This document shows positions 39,953 through 47,995 of a stretch of DNA of 64,000 nt, one piece after another; position 1 is the stretch's first letter, and each line of letters opens with the position of its first letter. Source of the stretch: JAMXLO01 sp963791495 (GTDB lineage Bacteria > Pseudomonadota > Alphaproteobacteria > Acetobacterales > Acetobacteraceae); contig CAWBST010000023.1 of assembly GCA_963791495.1 (NCBI GenBank), forward strand, positions 310,001 through 374,000. The letters are read 5' to 3'. Under the pieces are notes generated by a model. The model saw only the letters and a program-made list of their open reading frames with translations. It had not been told where the DNA came from and made no database searches. The position numbers and the translations under genes are program-made.

Positions 39953-40456
39953 ATGCCAATCGCCGAGGCATGGGCGCGCCGTGGCCTGACCCTCCTTTGG
40001 GAAGCAGAAGCACTGCGCGACCTCGCGTTGCCGGCGGAGGTGCGGCCGCTGCGGAGCCTGTTTGGCAGCCACAGCGACTGGCCGGAGCAACTGCAGAGCA
40101 ACGGCGGCCGTACGCTGATCGCCGCGGGTCTCGAAGCTACGCTGGACTGCCTTTCACAGGCTGACGCGGAGCAATGGTTGGAACAGGACCTACGCGACTT
40201 GGTTCTGGGTTTCCAGGATGCCTATCAGGGCGGGTGCGCATTGGTTTTTTGGCTGCCGAGCGGCCGCGAACGAATCAAGCACGACGCACCGGGCGATGCG
40301 TGGCTTTGGGCTACGCCAGGCGACACGCCGTTGCCGCTGGGGAGACTGCTGTTCTCCGGCGCAGAGCGAGAGGTGCAGCGTCTCTGGCCGCCTAATCTAC
40401 GTGGACCGAAGGACGATAGCAACCTAATCGGCCTGCATCTCACGCGGCTTTCCTGA
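39953..40456 (+). CDS. Unknown 167-residue protein in the defence-like operon
   Basis: ATG 39953 lies two bases after the methylase stop, and its stop overlaps the helicase start (TGATG), so it is an integral operon member. It is acidic and Trp/Leu-rich with segments LLWEAEALRDLALPAEVRPL, LEQDLRDLVLGFQDAYQGG and ALVFWLPSGRERIKHDAPGD. No Walker motif is visible, so it does not look like the P-loop protein BrxF, nor like BrxA. It may be an adaptor between methylase and helicase. I do not recognise the family. Confidence 0.75.
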   Translation: MPIAEAWARRGLTLLWEAEALRDLALPAEVRPLRSLFGSHSDWPEQLQSNGGRTLIAAGLEATLDCLSQADAEQWLEQDLRDLVLGFQDAYQGGCALVFWLPSGRERIKHDAPGDAWLWATPGDTPLPLGRLLFSGAEREVQRLWPPNLRGPKDDSNLIGLHLTRLS

Positions 40457-43227
40457 TGAGTGAGACGCTGGAGATGCCGCCAGGTACGCGTGTAACGCAC
40501 GCTGATCTCGGCGATGGCGTGGTACTGGAGACTTCGCGGGACGGGTACGTCCGAGCCTTCTTCGGCGCTGGGGAACGACGCGTCCCACTGGCGGCGTTAC
40601 GCGCCACGCTGTCCCGTACCGACCGCATGCTGGATAATGTGGCCGGCACACCGGAGCGGCTCCGTGCGATTCGACTGACCCTCCAGGCGCATATGCTGCC
40701 ACTGATGGAAAGCGCTGCGGCGTTGACTTCAGCGCGGATCGATCTGTTGCCGCACCAGATAGTGCTGACGCACCGGGTGGCGACCGCGAGCCCGCGGCGC
40801 TTCTTGATCGCCGATGAGGTAGGCCTCGGCAAGACCGTTGAGACAGCACTGATCCTTCGCGAATTGGCGAGCCGAGGTGAACTGGAGCGCGCACTGATGG
40901 TCGTGCCCGCCGGTTTGGTGAACAACTGGCACCGTGAACTGAACGAAGTGTTCGGTCTGGATTTCGAGGTATTCGGTCGCGAGGGCGATGTGACGGACCG
41001 CAAGTCCAATGCGTTCGCCAAGCACGACCGCCTGATCGCCAGCATCGACACATTGAAGCGTCCGGCGCGCGTGAAACGCCTGCTGGAGGCGCCGCGCTGG
41101 GATCTGGTCGTGTTCGACGAAGCGCATCACCTGACAGCGGTGCAGGAAGGCCGGCGGGTTCGCAAGACCGAGAACTACAAACTGGCAGAAGCCCTGAAGG
41201 GCCACACGCGCGATTTGCTGCTGCTGTCTGCGACACCCCACCAGGGGCTCCATTTCCCGTTCTGGATGTTGGTGCAATTGCTCAACCCTACGCTGTTCCG
41301 CAGCGTCGATGAGATGATTGTACAGCGGCACCGGCTCTCATCCACAGTGTTCCGCCGGACCAAAGCCGATGCTTGCCGTCCAGATGGCTCACCTCTATTT
41401 GCCAGGAGATGGGTCCATACCGAATCGTTCGTGATGTCAGAAGCCGAACGCCGGTTCTACGAGGCGTTGCAACGCTACTTGCAAGACGGCTTCGACTTGG
41501 CGAAGCGCCAGGGTGGGAAGGGCAGCGCACTCGGTTTCCTGATGGCGATCTTCCAGAAGATCGCTGCGTCGAGCTTCGCAGCAGTACGGAGGACGCTACG
41601 TCGCCGTATGCTTGCGCTGACTATCCACGAGGCAGTGCTGCGCGACCGTGCACTCGACATTGATCGACGCGAAGCGCTCTACACCGAGGCACGGGGGCTA
41701 ATACACGAAGAATATGGGTGTGCTGCTGACGCAGTTGGCCGGGGCCAGGTGGATCAGATTCTAGCAGACCTGAAACTCAAGCTCGTGCGTCGGCTCGACG
41801 AGGACGAGGAGACATTGGCTGCGGCGATCGACCCTTACGGCGATGAGGTCTCCGCGCAGTCCGCGGAGGACATCGCAAGTCTGGCAGTATCGGTTCACTT
41901 GCCGGAGGAGAGGCATCGTATATCGGAGATGCTGGCAACCTTCCCGCAAGGACGCGAGACCAAGGTCGAGAAGCTGCTGGCCGGTCTGGGTGTGCTGTGG
42001 CGGCAGAATTCTCACGAGAAGGTTGTCATCTTCGCAACCTACCTCGGCACGGTGGAGCAGATCGCCAAGGACATCGAGGCCGTCTACCCGGGGCAAGGTG
42101 TCGCAGTTCTACGCGGAGGCGATCACGGCGCGAAGTTAGCGGCGGAGCGACGGTTTCGACAGAAGGACGGCCCGCGCGTGCTGGTCTGCACAGCCGCGGG
42201 ACGTGAGGGGATCAATCTTCAGTTCGCCCGGGTGCTATTCAATTTCGACCTTCCGTGGAATCCAATGGATGTGGAACAGCGGATCGGACGCATCCACCGC
42301 TACGGGCAACGAGACACTGCGCAGGTCTACAACCTGATCCTCTCGGACACGATCGAGGGCCGCATTTTCCTGATGCTGGACCAGAAACTGGTTGAGATTG
42401 CACGCGCCCTCGGCAAGGTCGACGAGGCCGGCAACGTCGCCGAGGATCTACGCGCCCAGGTGCTCGGCCAGCTATCAGAACGTCTGAATTACGATCGACT
42501 ATATCAGGCTGCGTTGTCCGATCCGGAGCTACAAAGGACGCAGATCGAACTCGACGCCGCACTGGCGAACGCCAGCGAGGCTCGGCAGGTTGTGTTCGAA
42601 CTGTTCCAGGATTTGGAAGGTTTCAGTATCGAGGACTACAGACCTTTTTCCGATCTAGCCGGCAGCGTTGAACGACTCCATGGCTTTCTGGGCACCGCCG
42701 TCGCGGAGCAGGACTGGAAACTCGGCAAGGCGGCTGACGGGCTTTTCGAGGTGAGCGATCAAAGCGGAGCTATTGTCGCGCGATTTACGGATGACCGCGA
42801 CCGCGCCATGGCAACAGATGGGCTGGCGCTGCTCGGCTTGGATTACCCCTTGGTTACAAAGCAACTTGCGAAATGGCGCGCGACACCCCCAGAGCGCCTC
42901 GGCGCCTGCGTGCAGCCTGAAGGTGACGAGCGGGCTGTTGTATGCTGGTGGTTCGTCGAGGCAGCGACACCGCAAGGTGAGCGGAAGACTCAGGTGCTCG
43001 CCCTAGCCGCCACGGAAGCTGGAAGGCGAGCCATGATGTTGGAGCGGCTTGCAGAGCGGCTCCTCGACCGATCTCCCAGCGCTGGGTTCCTGGATGTCCC
43101 AAATCGTCACCGACTAATGACTGAAGCCATCGAACCTGCCTTGCATCGGGAACTAGATCATCGTGGGTTACTAGCCGCAGGCGGATCCATAGCGACCGAG
43201 TTGCTTGCCTGGCTCGAAGTTGGGTGA
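40456..43227 (+). CDS. SNF2/RapA-family helicase (BrxHII-like)
   Basis: A 923-residue superfamily 2 ATPase, intact. Motif I is DEVGLGKT at residues 120-127, motif II DEAH near 221, motif III LLLSATPHQG, and the C-terminal RecA lobe has VLVCTAAGREGINLQFARVL and motif VI QRIGRIHRYGQ. An N-terminal region before residue 95 has VTHADLGDGVVLETSRDGYV, a small beta domain. SNF2 proteins translocate on double-stranded DNA; BREX type 3 carries such a helicase. Last gene of the operon, coupled to the 167-residue gene by a TGATG overlap. Confidence 0.9.
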   Translation: MSETLEMPPGTRVTHADLGDGVVLETSRDGYVRAFFGAGERRVPLAALRATLSRTDRMLDNVAGTPERLRAIRLTLQAHMLPLMESAAALTSARIDLLPHQIVLTHRVATASPRRFLIADEVGLGKTVETALILRELASRGELERALMVVPAGLVNNWHRELNEVFGLDFEVFGREGDVTDRKSNAFAKHDRLIASIDTLKRPARVKRLLEAPRWDLVVFDEAHHLTAVQEGRRVRKTENYKLAEALKGHTRDLLLLSATPHQGLHFPFWMLVQLLNPTLFRSVDEMIVQRHRLSSTVFRRTKADACRPDGSPLFARRWVHTESFVMSEAERRFYEALQRYLQDGFDLAKRQGGKGSALGFLMAIFQKIAASSFAAVRRTLRRRMLALTIHEAVLRDRALDIDRREALYTEARGLIHEEYGCAADAVGRGQVDQILADLKLKLVRRLDEDEETLAAAIDPYGDEVSAQSAEDIASLAVSVHLPEERHRISEMLATFPQGRETKVEKLLAGLGVLWRQNSHEKVVIFATYLGTVEQIAKDIEAVYPGQGVAVLRGGDHGAKLAAERRFRQKDGPRVLVCTAAGREGINLQFARVLFNFDLPWNPMDVEQRIGRIHRYGQRDTAQVYNLILSDTIEGRIFLMLDQKLVEIARALGKVDEAGNVAEDLRAQVLGQLSERLNYDRLYQAALSDPELQRTQIELDAALANASEARQVVFELFQDLEGFSIEDYRPFSDLAGSVERLHGFLGTAVAEQDWKLGKAADGLFEVSDQSGAIVARFTDDRDRAMATDGLALLGLDYPLVTKQLAKWRATPPERLGACVQPEGDERAVVCWWFVEAATPQGERKTQVLALAATEAGRRAMMLERLAERLLDRSPSAGFLDVPNRHRLMTEAIEPALHRELDHRGLLAAGGSIATELLAWLEVG

Positions 43228-43666
43228 CGAGGGCGAACAAGAATGTTGACCGATGCGGAAGCGGACTGGCTGCGGGGAGGCGTACGCCGCCGGACGCTGT
43301 GCGACTGGGTGCGCCGCATGGCCTCACGTCAGCGGATGAGCTCTGGTTGAGCACATTCGGGCTTGTCGTGGCTCGAATGGCTCGAATGGCTCGAATGGCT
43401 CGAATGGCTCGGGCCGCGCGGGATTGCGGTATGACAAGTCAAGGCCGACGTTGCACTGGTAGCGAGGATTCATCCGCCCCGCGGAGATACTGTCATACGT
43501 GCGTTCAGCAAGGGCGGACATCGGCGGCACCACCGTAGCTTTATGTTGGCCCCTTTCCTGGGTCGTGTGGAGGTGTGTTAACCTGCCTGGTGACGCAAAG
43601 CCCTGGCAAGATAGTTGCGGCGCTGGGCGTTCAGCCGTCGGTCTCGTTGGGTTGGGGTCCGGGGAA
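43228..43666. other. Intergenic region downstream of the defence-like operon
   Basis: Holds a short tandem repeat (43370-43411) and a doubtful 35-codon frame at 43243-43350. Nothing else is recognised. Confidence 0.4.
43370..43411 (+). repeat. 9-bp tandem repeat, about 4.7 copies
   Basis: GGCTCGAAT repeated head to tail with no variation among the four complete units, then GGCTCG. A small minisatellite in non-coding DNA, likely to vary by slippage. Confidence 0.85.
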
Positions 43667-44131
43667 ATGTCATCCGATCCACAGGAGCCTCCGTCGCACA
43701 GCAAGCCAGAGGAGGACGGTGAAACGCTGGCTCAGCGCATGGTATCGCTCAGCGATGAGATGTGGAAACTGTTCTGGGCTGCGGTGGAGCAAGTAGGACT
43801 AGAGCAGGCTTCTCGGCTATGGACGGCAACTCTCGATGAGCACACGCGAAAACGCGGCAGGCCGGCAAGGTCAGTATTGTCCAGTTGGGACGCGCTACTT
43901 CTAGAAGTATACGATAGAATGGTGACCGATCCCAATCCGGCAACCTTGACGAGGCATCTGGGGATGAGTTTTTACGAGAGCTCCAAAGGTCGGTATCAAA
44001 GTCCTGAAGCTGTTGAACGAAGACTCCGGCGACGCCTGGCTGAGCGGAAGGCCGGGAACTTGGTTCGAGAGGCGCGCGAAGGCTACGGGGTGCCCCGCTA
44101 CAGGGTCCGGCCACCGTCGCGCGGACAATAA
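43667..44131 (+). CDS. Hypothetical protein, possible DNA-binding
   Basis: A 154-residue hydrophilic protein from ATG 43667. Mostly helical, with LAQRMVSLSDEMWKLFWAAV, LEQASRLWTATLDEHTRKRG and a basic RRLRRRLAERKAGNLVREA region near the C terminus. The composition suggests a nucleic-acid-binding or regulatory protein. It heads the replication/excision part of the island. No family recognised. Confidence 0.55.
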   Translation: MSSDPQEPPSHSKPEEDGETLAQRMVSLSDEMWKLFWAAVEQVGLEQASRLWTATLDEHTRKRGRPARSVLSSWDALLLEVYDRMVTDPNPATLTRHLGMSFYESSKGRYQSPEAVERRLRRRLAERKAGNLVREAREGYGVPRYRVRPPSRGQ

Positions 44132-44251
44132 ATCCGGCCCATTTTTGGTCAATCGCGCGTTCGGCACCGATCGTTTATTTTCGTCCTTAATCGCATGCGT
44201 CGCAATTGCGGCCGTGGTTTGCAATGTATACGCCTGATCGGTGGAGGCAGC

Positions 44252-44554
44252 ATGGATAATGGCATCGAGAATCCGCTAATGGACGTGGCGCTCGTTGTTC
44301 CGCCACGACGAGCATGCAAAATGCTGAGCATTGGTCTCACGCGGTGCTATGAGTTGATTAACGCCGGTGAGATCGAGAGTTTCAAACACGGCAAGGCGCG
44401 CAAGATCACAGTTCGCTCAATCGAGGCTTACATCGCCCGTCATCTCGGCCTCCGCGATGGCCCCGGGCGAGAATATCAACATTGCGATCCTGTTCTCCGG
44501 CGGCAAGCCGCCGGAGACGGTCGACCCAATCGGAGCAATATTCATCGACCGTGA
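44252..44554 (+). CDS. AlpA/excisionase-like HTH protein, copy 1
   Basis: A 100-residue protein with a winged-helix DNA-binding segment VVPPRRACKMLSIGLTRCYE then INAGEIESFKHGKARKITVR and IEAYIARHLGL, typical of MerR/AlpA-type excisionases. ATG 44252 follows GGTGGAGGCAGC. A near-duplicate of the domain lies at 45288-45533. Such proteins activate integrase expression and bias it toward excision. The C-terminal tail overlaps the next small gene in another frame. Confidence 0.75.
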   Translation: MDNGIENPLMDVALVVPPRRACKMLSIGLTRCYELINAGEIESFKHGKARKITVRSIEAYIARHLGLRDGPGREYQHCDPVLRRQAAGDGRPNRSNIHRP

Positions 44555-44597
44555 TCTAATGGTCTGTCCCCCGCGTCGCGGCGTGCTTTATGTCTGA
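44457..44597 (+). CDS. Small protein paired with HTH copy 1
   Basis: A 46-residue frame from ATG 44457 containing SGGKPPETVDPIGAIFIDRD and ending in GVLYV. It matches in position and in the pattern ...VD-I-AI--DRD---C...VLYV the N-terminal half of the 107-residue protein at 45517-45840 (VDAIEAILVERDPQVCQRHG, MLYV). It therefore looks like a truncated copy of that partner. It overlaps the HTH gene, as does the second copy. Confidence 0.45.
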   Translation: MAPGENINIAILFSGGKPPETVDPIGAIFIDRDLMVCPPRRGVLYV

Positions 44598-44609
44598 TTG
44601 GCCGCGGGA

Positions 44610-44699
44610 ATGACGATCTCGCGATCACGCCCCGTGACCGAACAGATCACTCGGAGGGTAATTCAGGTTGGCTTTGTTGGTCCAGCTGAGGCTCCCTGA
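44610..44699 (+). CDS. Short peptide of the R-x-I-x-V-x-F-V-G group, copy 1
   Basis: A 29-residue frame from ATG 44610 with TEQITRRVIQVGFVGPAEAP. The same motif occurs in frames at 47934-48215 (TEQIARTVIRVKFVGPAE) and 49260-49442 (SRSIIRVRFVGAD). No function known. Possibly a shortened relic of the longer versions. Confidence 0.3.
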   Translation: MTISRSRPVTEQITRRVIQVGFVGPAEAP

Positions 44700-44764
44700 A
44701 GCTACTCCTTCAAACACACTATGCGAACGGTCAGATAGCACGAGAAGGCCAATGACGGGATGCC
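44634..44764 (+). repeat. 131-bp diverged direct repeat, copy 1 (partner 48009-48139)
   Basis: About 131 bases closely matching 48009-48139, including the shared TTCAAACACACTATGCGAAC block. It spans the small R-x-I-x-V-x-F-V-G frame and the sequence downstream of it, suggesting a duplicated cassette. Confidence 0.7.
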
Positions 44765-45093
44765 GGGATCCGGGAAGAACCGGACCAGTGGAGCACGCAG
44801 CAGGACAGGACGAAACCGAAGATGCTTACTTCCTCGTCGGTCCATTTCCCACGGATATCGACGCCTGTGCGTGGGGAGAGGAATAGGATGACGTTCACCC
44901 ATACTGGCACGTCTTAAAACCGGGGAACGTTCAATTTGTCAATTACGGCGAAGACGACTGCAACTTCGACGGTCCGTACGGCGATCCTCGTTGGTATGTG
45001 CACTACGGGCTGCCCTTCGAGATCGCCCTGCCAGCGCTACGCCGGCCGGGATGGATTGGGCGGCGTGGGCATTCCTCCAAGTCTCATTTGTAA
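44765..45093 (+). pseudogene. Possible gene remnant with in-frame amber codon
   Basis: One plus-strand frame reads EDAYFLVGPFPTDIDACAWG, then a TAG at 44884-44886, then DDVHPYWHVLKPGNVQFVNY and DGPYGDPRWYVHYGLPFEIA, ending with TAA at 45091-45093. Both sides of the TAG have strongly protein-like composition, rich in aromatic residues and Asp. No good start codon is seen. Probably a decayed gene; identity unknown. Confidence 0.35.
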
Positions 45094-45150
45094 ACCGTAA
45101 TTTTACGGTCAAACTGGTCTATAGCGTATGGCCATAAGTCTATGGCCATG
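45094..45150. promoter_or_regulatory. Paired palindromes, candidate operators upstream of HTH copy 2
   Basis: ACCGTAA-TT-TTACGGT (45094-45109) is an inverted repeat with 7-bp arms. TATGGCCATA (45127-45136, a perfect palindrome) recurs as TATGGCCATG (45141-45150), spaced 14 bases centre to centre. Located 140-190 bases before the HTH gene at 45288. They may be binding sites for the AlpA-like regulators; this is inference. Confidence 0.4.
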
Positions 45151-45287
45151 GTTACGGGGTTTGTGGCGGGGTTTTATTATTGCGATACGCGTTCGGCCAT
45201 GAACGCGCGCATATTCATCCGCAAGAACGCGCATGCGCCCGGTTTCCGCAACCGAACCCGGCCGATCGAGCGGAGAAATATGAAGAT

Positions 45288-45533
45288 ATGATAAGAGATG
45301 GCCAGATAGTTGGCAAAACATGGGGTTGGGCCGCCTCGTCCGTGTCCCCGCTCGTCGTCCCACCGCGTCGGGCATGCGAGATGCTCAGCATAGGGCTGAC
45401 CCGTTGCTACGAGCTTATCAACGCTGGTGAATTGGAGAGTTTCAAGGCCGGCAAGTCGCGGAAGATCACCGTGAGATCGATTGAGGCCTATATCGACCGT
45501 CATCTCGGGCGCTGCCATGACGCTCGGGGATGA
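45288..45533 (+). CDS. AlpA/excisionase-like HTH protein, copy 2
   Basis: An 81-residue protein from ATG 45288. The domain VVPPRRACEMLSIGLTRCYE, INAGELESFKAGKSRKITVR, IEAYIDRHLGR is nearly the same as in copy 1 (44252-44554). The N-terminal leader differs. It overlaps the next gene by 17 bases. A regulator of island excision or replication is the likely role, given the primase directly downstream. Confidence 0.75.
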   Translation: MIRDGQIVGKTWGWAASSVSPLVVPPRRACEMLSIGLTRCYELINAGELESFKAGKSRKITVRSIEAYIDRHLGRCHDARG

Positions 45534-45840
45534 TAAGGCGCAAGTCGCCTTCGCGGACGGCGAGTTGATAGAGGCGGTCGATGCCATTGAAGCGATACTC
45601 GTCGAGCGTGATCCGCAGGTATGCCAGCGGCACGGGATGCTTTACGTGCGATTGGCTGGTGGTACAGTTAGGGCGTCGGCAGCGCTGCTCAGAGTCCGCG
45701 CAATGCGCGTCGCTAGGTTCGTCAAACTGAATCCGCGACGAAAGTCTATGGACTATGCGGACCCCCCGCTGAAGTTGTTTAACGCACTGCTGCGCAAAGG
45801 CGAATGGCGCTTCCCAACCCTGGACGATGACCCGCGATAG
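45517..45840 (+). CDS. Small protein paired with HTH copy 2
   Basis: A 107-residue protein from ATG 45517 with VAFADGELIEAVDAIEAILV and VCQRHGMLYVRLAGGTVRAS, then a basic stretch KLNPRRKSMDYADPPLKLFN. The position and pattern recall P4-type primase-associated leader proteins that precede a D5-like helicase. The upstream cassette holds a truncated copy of its N-terminal half. It ends 20 bases before the primase gene. Confidence 0.6.
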   Translation: MTLGDDKAQVAFADGELIEAVDAIEAILVERDPQVCQRHGMLYVRLAGGTVRASAALLRVRAMRVARFVKLNPRRKSMDYADPPLKLFNALLRKGEWRFPTLDDDPR

Positions 45841-45860
45841 TTGAGCCGGTAAAAGACCAT

Positions 45861-47201
45861 ATGACCAGTGAGACAGTCAAACTGACCACGCTGGCTGTCG
45901 TCGAAGCGCGGCCGCCGGCATTCAGTGATGAGGCGCTGGCGCTGGAGTTCGCAGCATTGCATGCAAACGATCTGCGATACGTCGCGGTGTGGGGAAAATG
46001 GCTCAAGTGGGACGGCACGCGATGGAAACGAGACACCACTCTTCATGCCTACGACTTGGCCCGCGCAGTGTGTCGCGAAGCCAGTGAACGATGCAACTCC
46101 CCCAGTATAGCCAAGGCTATTGCGAGCGCTTCCACGGTAGCTGCTGTCGAACGACTGGCCAAAGCGGATCGGCTTCTAGCAGCGACGACTGAACAGTGGG
46201 ATTGCGACCCGTGGCTGCTCAACACGCCAGATGGAACCATCGACTTGAGCACCGGGCAAATGCGAGAGCATCGACGCGAGGATTACTGCACCAAAATCAC
46301 GGCCGTAGGGCCAGGCGGCGAGTGCCCCCTGTGGCTTTCGTTCTTGAACCGCATTATGAGGAACGACGAGGAAGTTATCCGCTTTCTCTGTCGTATAGCG
46401 GGTCTCGCATTGACGGGTCTAACACGCGACCATGCACTGTTCTTCCTCTATGGCGAGGGGGGCAACGGCAAAGGCGTCTTTATCGACTCTGTTGCCGGGG
46501 TGTTAGGCGACTATGCCCAGACCGCCCCGATCGAGACGTTTCTCGCCGCGAGCTTTGATAAGCACCCGACGGAGCTCGCCAGATTGTGCGGTGCGCGTTT
46601 GGTCACGGCTAGCGAGCCCGATGAAAACCGGTACTGGAGCGAAAGCCGAATTAAACTGCTAACGGGTGGTGATCGGATCGCGGCGCGGTTTATGCACCAG
46701 GACTTCTTCGAATACGATCCGCTGTTCAAGCTAGTTATTTCCGGCAATAGTCGGCCCAGCTTCCGACGGATTAACAATGCGATCCGACGGCGGCTGCACA
46801 TGGTACCGTTTAACGTAACGATACCTGCCGGTGAAGTCGACGATTCGCTACCCGAGAAACTCAGAGAGGAGTGGCCCGGCATTCTGGCGTGGATGATAGG
46901 CGGCTGCCTGGAGTGGCAGAGCATAGGGCTGGCGCCTCCGCCAGCGGTGCGCGAGGCGAGCGAAGGTTATCTAAGCGAAGAGGACACATTTGGGCACTGG
47001 ATTGATGAGTGCTGCCATCGATCGTCTACCGGTTGGACGAACACGACCGAGCTTTATGCAAGTTGGTCGCGGCACGCAAGGGACGCAGGTGAGGAACCAG
47101 GAAGCCTGAAATTCTTTGTGCAGCAGATGGAGGACCGCGGATTTACTAAACGGCGGACTGGGTCCGCCCGTGGATTCGACGGTATAATCCTTCGACGATG
47201 A
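45861..47201 (+). CDS. P4-type phage/plasmid primase-helicase (D5-like, superfamily 3)
   Basis: A 446-residue replication protein. An N-terminal D5-like domain (YVAVWGKWLKWDGTRWKRDT, LLNTPDGTIDLSTGQMREH) precedes an SF3 helicase core with Walker A LYGEGGNGKGVFIDS near residue 198, Walker B RLVTASEPDENRYW and sensor region FKLVISGNSRPSF. The N-terminal primase active site of long P4 alpha proteins is absent, so this is the short helicase form. It would replicate the excised element. ATG 45861. Confidence 0.92.
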   Translation: MTSETVKLTTLAVVEARPPAFSDEALALEFAALHANDLRYVAVWGKWLKWDGTRWKRDTTLHAYDLARAVCREASERCNSPSIAKAIASASTVAAVERLAKADRLLAATTEQWDCDPWLLNTPDGTIDLSTGQMREHRREDYCTKITAVGPGGECPLWLSFLNRIMRNDEEVIRFLCRIAGLALTGLTRDHALFFLYGEGGNGKGVFIDSVAGVLGDYAQTAPIETFLAASFDKHPTELARLCGARLVTASEPDENRYWSESRIKLLTGGDRIAARFMHQDFFEYDPLFKLVISGNSRPSFRRINNAIRRRLHMVPFNVTIPAGEVDDSLPEKLREEWPGILAWMIGGCLEWQSIGLAPPPAVREASEGYLSEEDTFGHWIDECCHRSSTGWTNTTELYASWSRHARDAGEEPGSLKFFVQQMEDRGFTKRRTGSARGFDGIILRR

Positions 47202-47995
47202 GGGGTGACGGTATGGACAAGGATCATCGCGTTGATGCGTCGAACGGGGTGACGCATGGTGACGGGTATTCGAAAAGCGACGTTGTAGGTTCTACACGGT
47301 GTTTTCCAAAAACGTGTCATGATGTGTCACGCGGTGCGCCCGGCGGGGCCAACGACATGCTGGGCAATGACGCCGTGGTATGGGGCCGCGGAACGCCGGC
47401 GGTTGCGTTGGACGTCCCGGCCGAATTGGCGATGGATTGCCTTTCCATTTCGTGTACTAAAACAAACGAATTGCAACCGCGGCCCGACGACCGGTACCCC
47501 AACCGGTGGCGCAAGGGGCAGAGCGGCAACCCGAAGGGCCGTCCGCTGGGCTCACGACACCGGGCAACGGTTCTGGCGGAAAGCCTGCTCGATGGGCAAA
47601 CCGAGGAGCTAATCCAGAAAACTATCGAGCTTGCGTTGGGGGGCGATACTACGGCTCTGCGGCTGTGCATTGAACAAATCATCGCGCCACGGCGTGACCG
47701 GCCAGTGGATTTCAAGCTGCCGGCGCTCAATGGCGCGGAAGACGCGATGGTAGCGATGGGCACCATTGCTGATGGGGTTGCGACGGGGGACTTGGCGCCG
47801 GCTGAGGCAGCGGAGCTCGCAAAGGTCGTGGAGGTTTATCGCAGCGTGGTCGAGACTGCCGATATCGAGCGACGACTGTGTGCGTTGGAAGAGGCACGGC
47901 GGGGCGAACGTGAAGAAGAGCATCAAGAATTGATTGGCCAAACTGGAAGCAGCCACGCCTGGGCCCAGCACAAGCCCGGTAGTGTTGCAAATTAA
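47198..47995 (+). CDS. DUF5681 domain protein
   Basis: A 265-residue protein with the DUF5681 hallmark RWRKGQSGNPKGRPLGSRHR near residue 104, followed by a helical region with ELIQKTIELALGGDTTALRL and LAPAEAAELAKVVEVYRSVV. This family is common next to phage or island replication genes in alphaproteobacteria and may relate to terminase-like small subunits. The start ATG 47198 overlaps the primase stop by 4 bases; ATG 47213 is possible. The first 100 residues look unstructured. Confidence 0.78.
   Translation: MRGDGMDKDHRVDASNGVTHGDGYSKSDVVGSTRCFPKTCHDVSRGAPGGANDMLGNDAVVWGRGTPAVALDVPAELAMDCLSISCTKTNELQPRPDDRYPNRWRKGQSGNPKGRPLGSRHRATVLAESLLDGQTEELIQKTIELALGGDTTALRLCIEQIIAPRRDRPVDFKLPALNGAEDAMVAMGTIADGVATGDLAPAEAAELAKVVEVYRSVVETADIERRLCALEEARRGEREEEHQELIGQTGSSHAWAQHKPGSVAN

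Noticed and set aside
39953..40456. BrxF assignment for the 167-residue protein
   Set aside because: BrxF is a P-loop protein; no Walker A sequence is visible here.
30387..43227. Class 1 or 2 DISARM system
   Set aside because: A methylase and SNF2 helicase are shared, but no DrmA/DrmB-like or phospholipase-D-like protein is seen, whereas a PglZ-like protein is present.
43370..43411. CRISPR array
   Set aside because: Units are 9 bp with no spacers and no cas genes are present; it is a simple tandem repeat.
22902..45093. Amber-codon reassignment in the island
   Set aside because: Only two amber-interrupted frames exist and TAG terminates other intact genes here, so nonsense mutation is the simpler reading.
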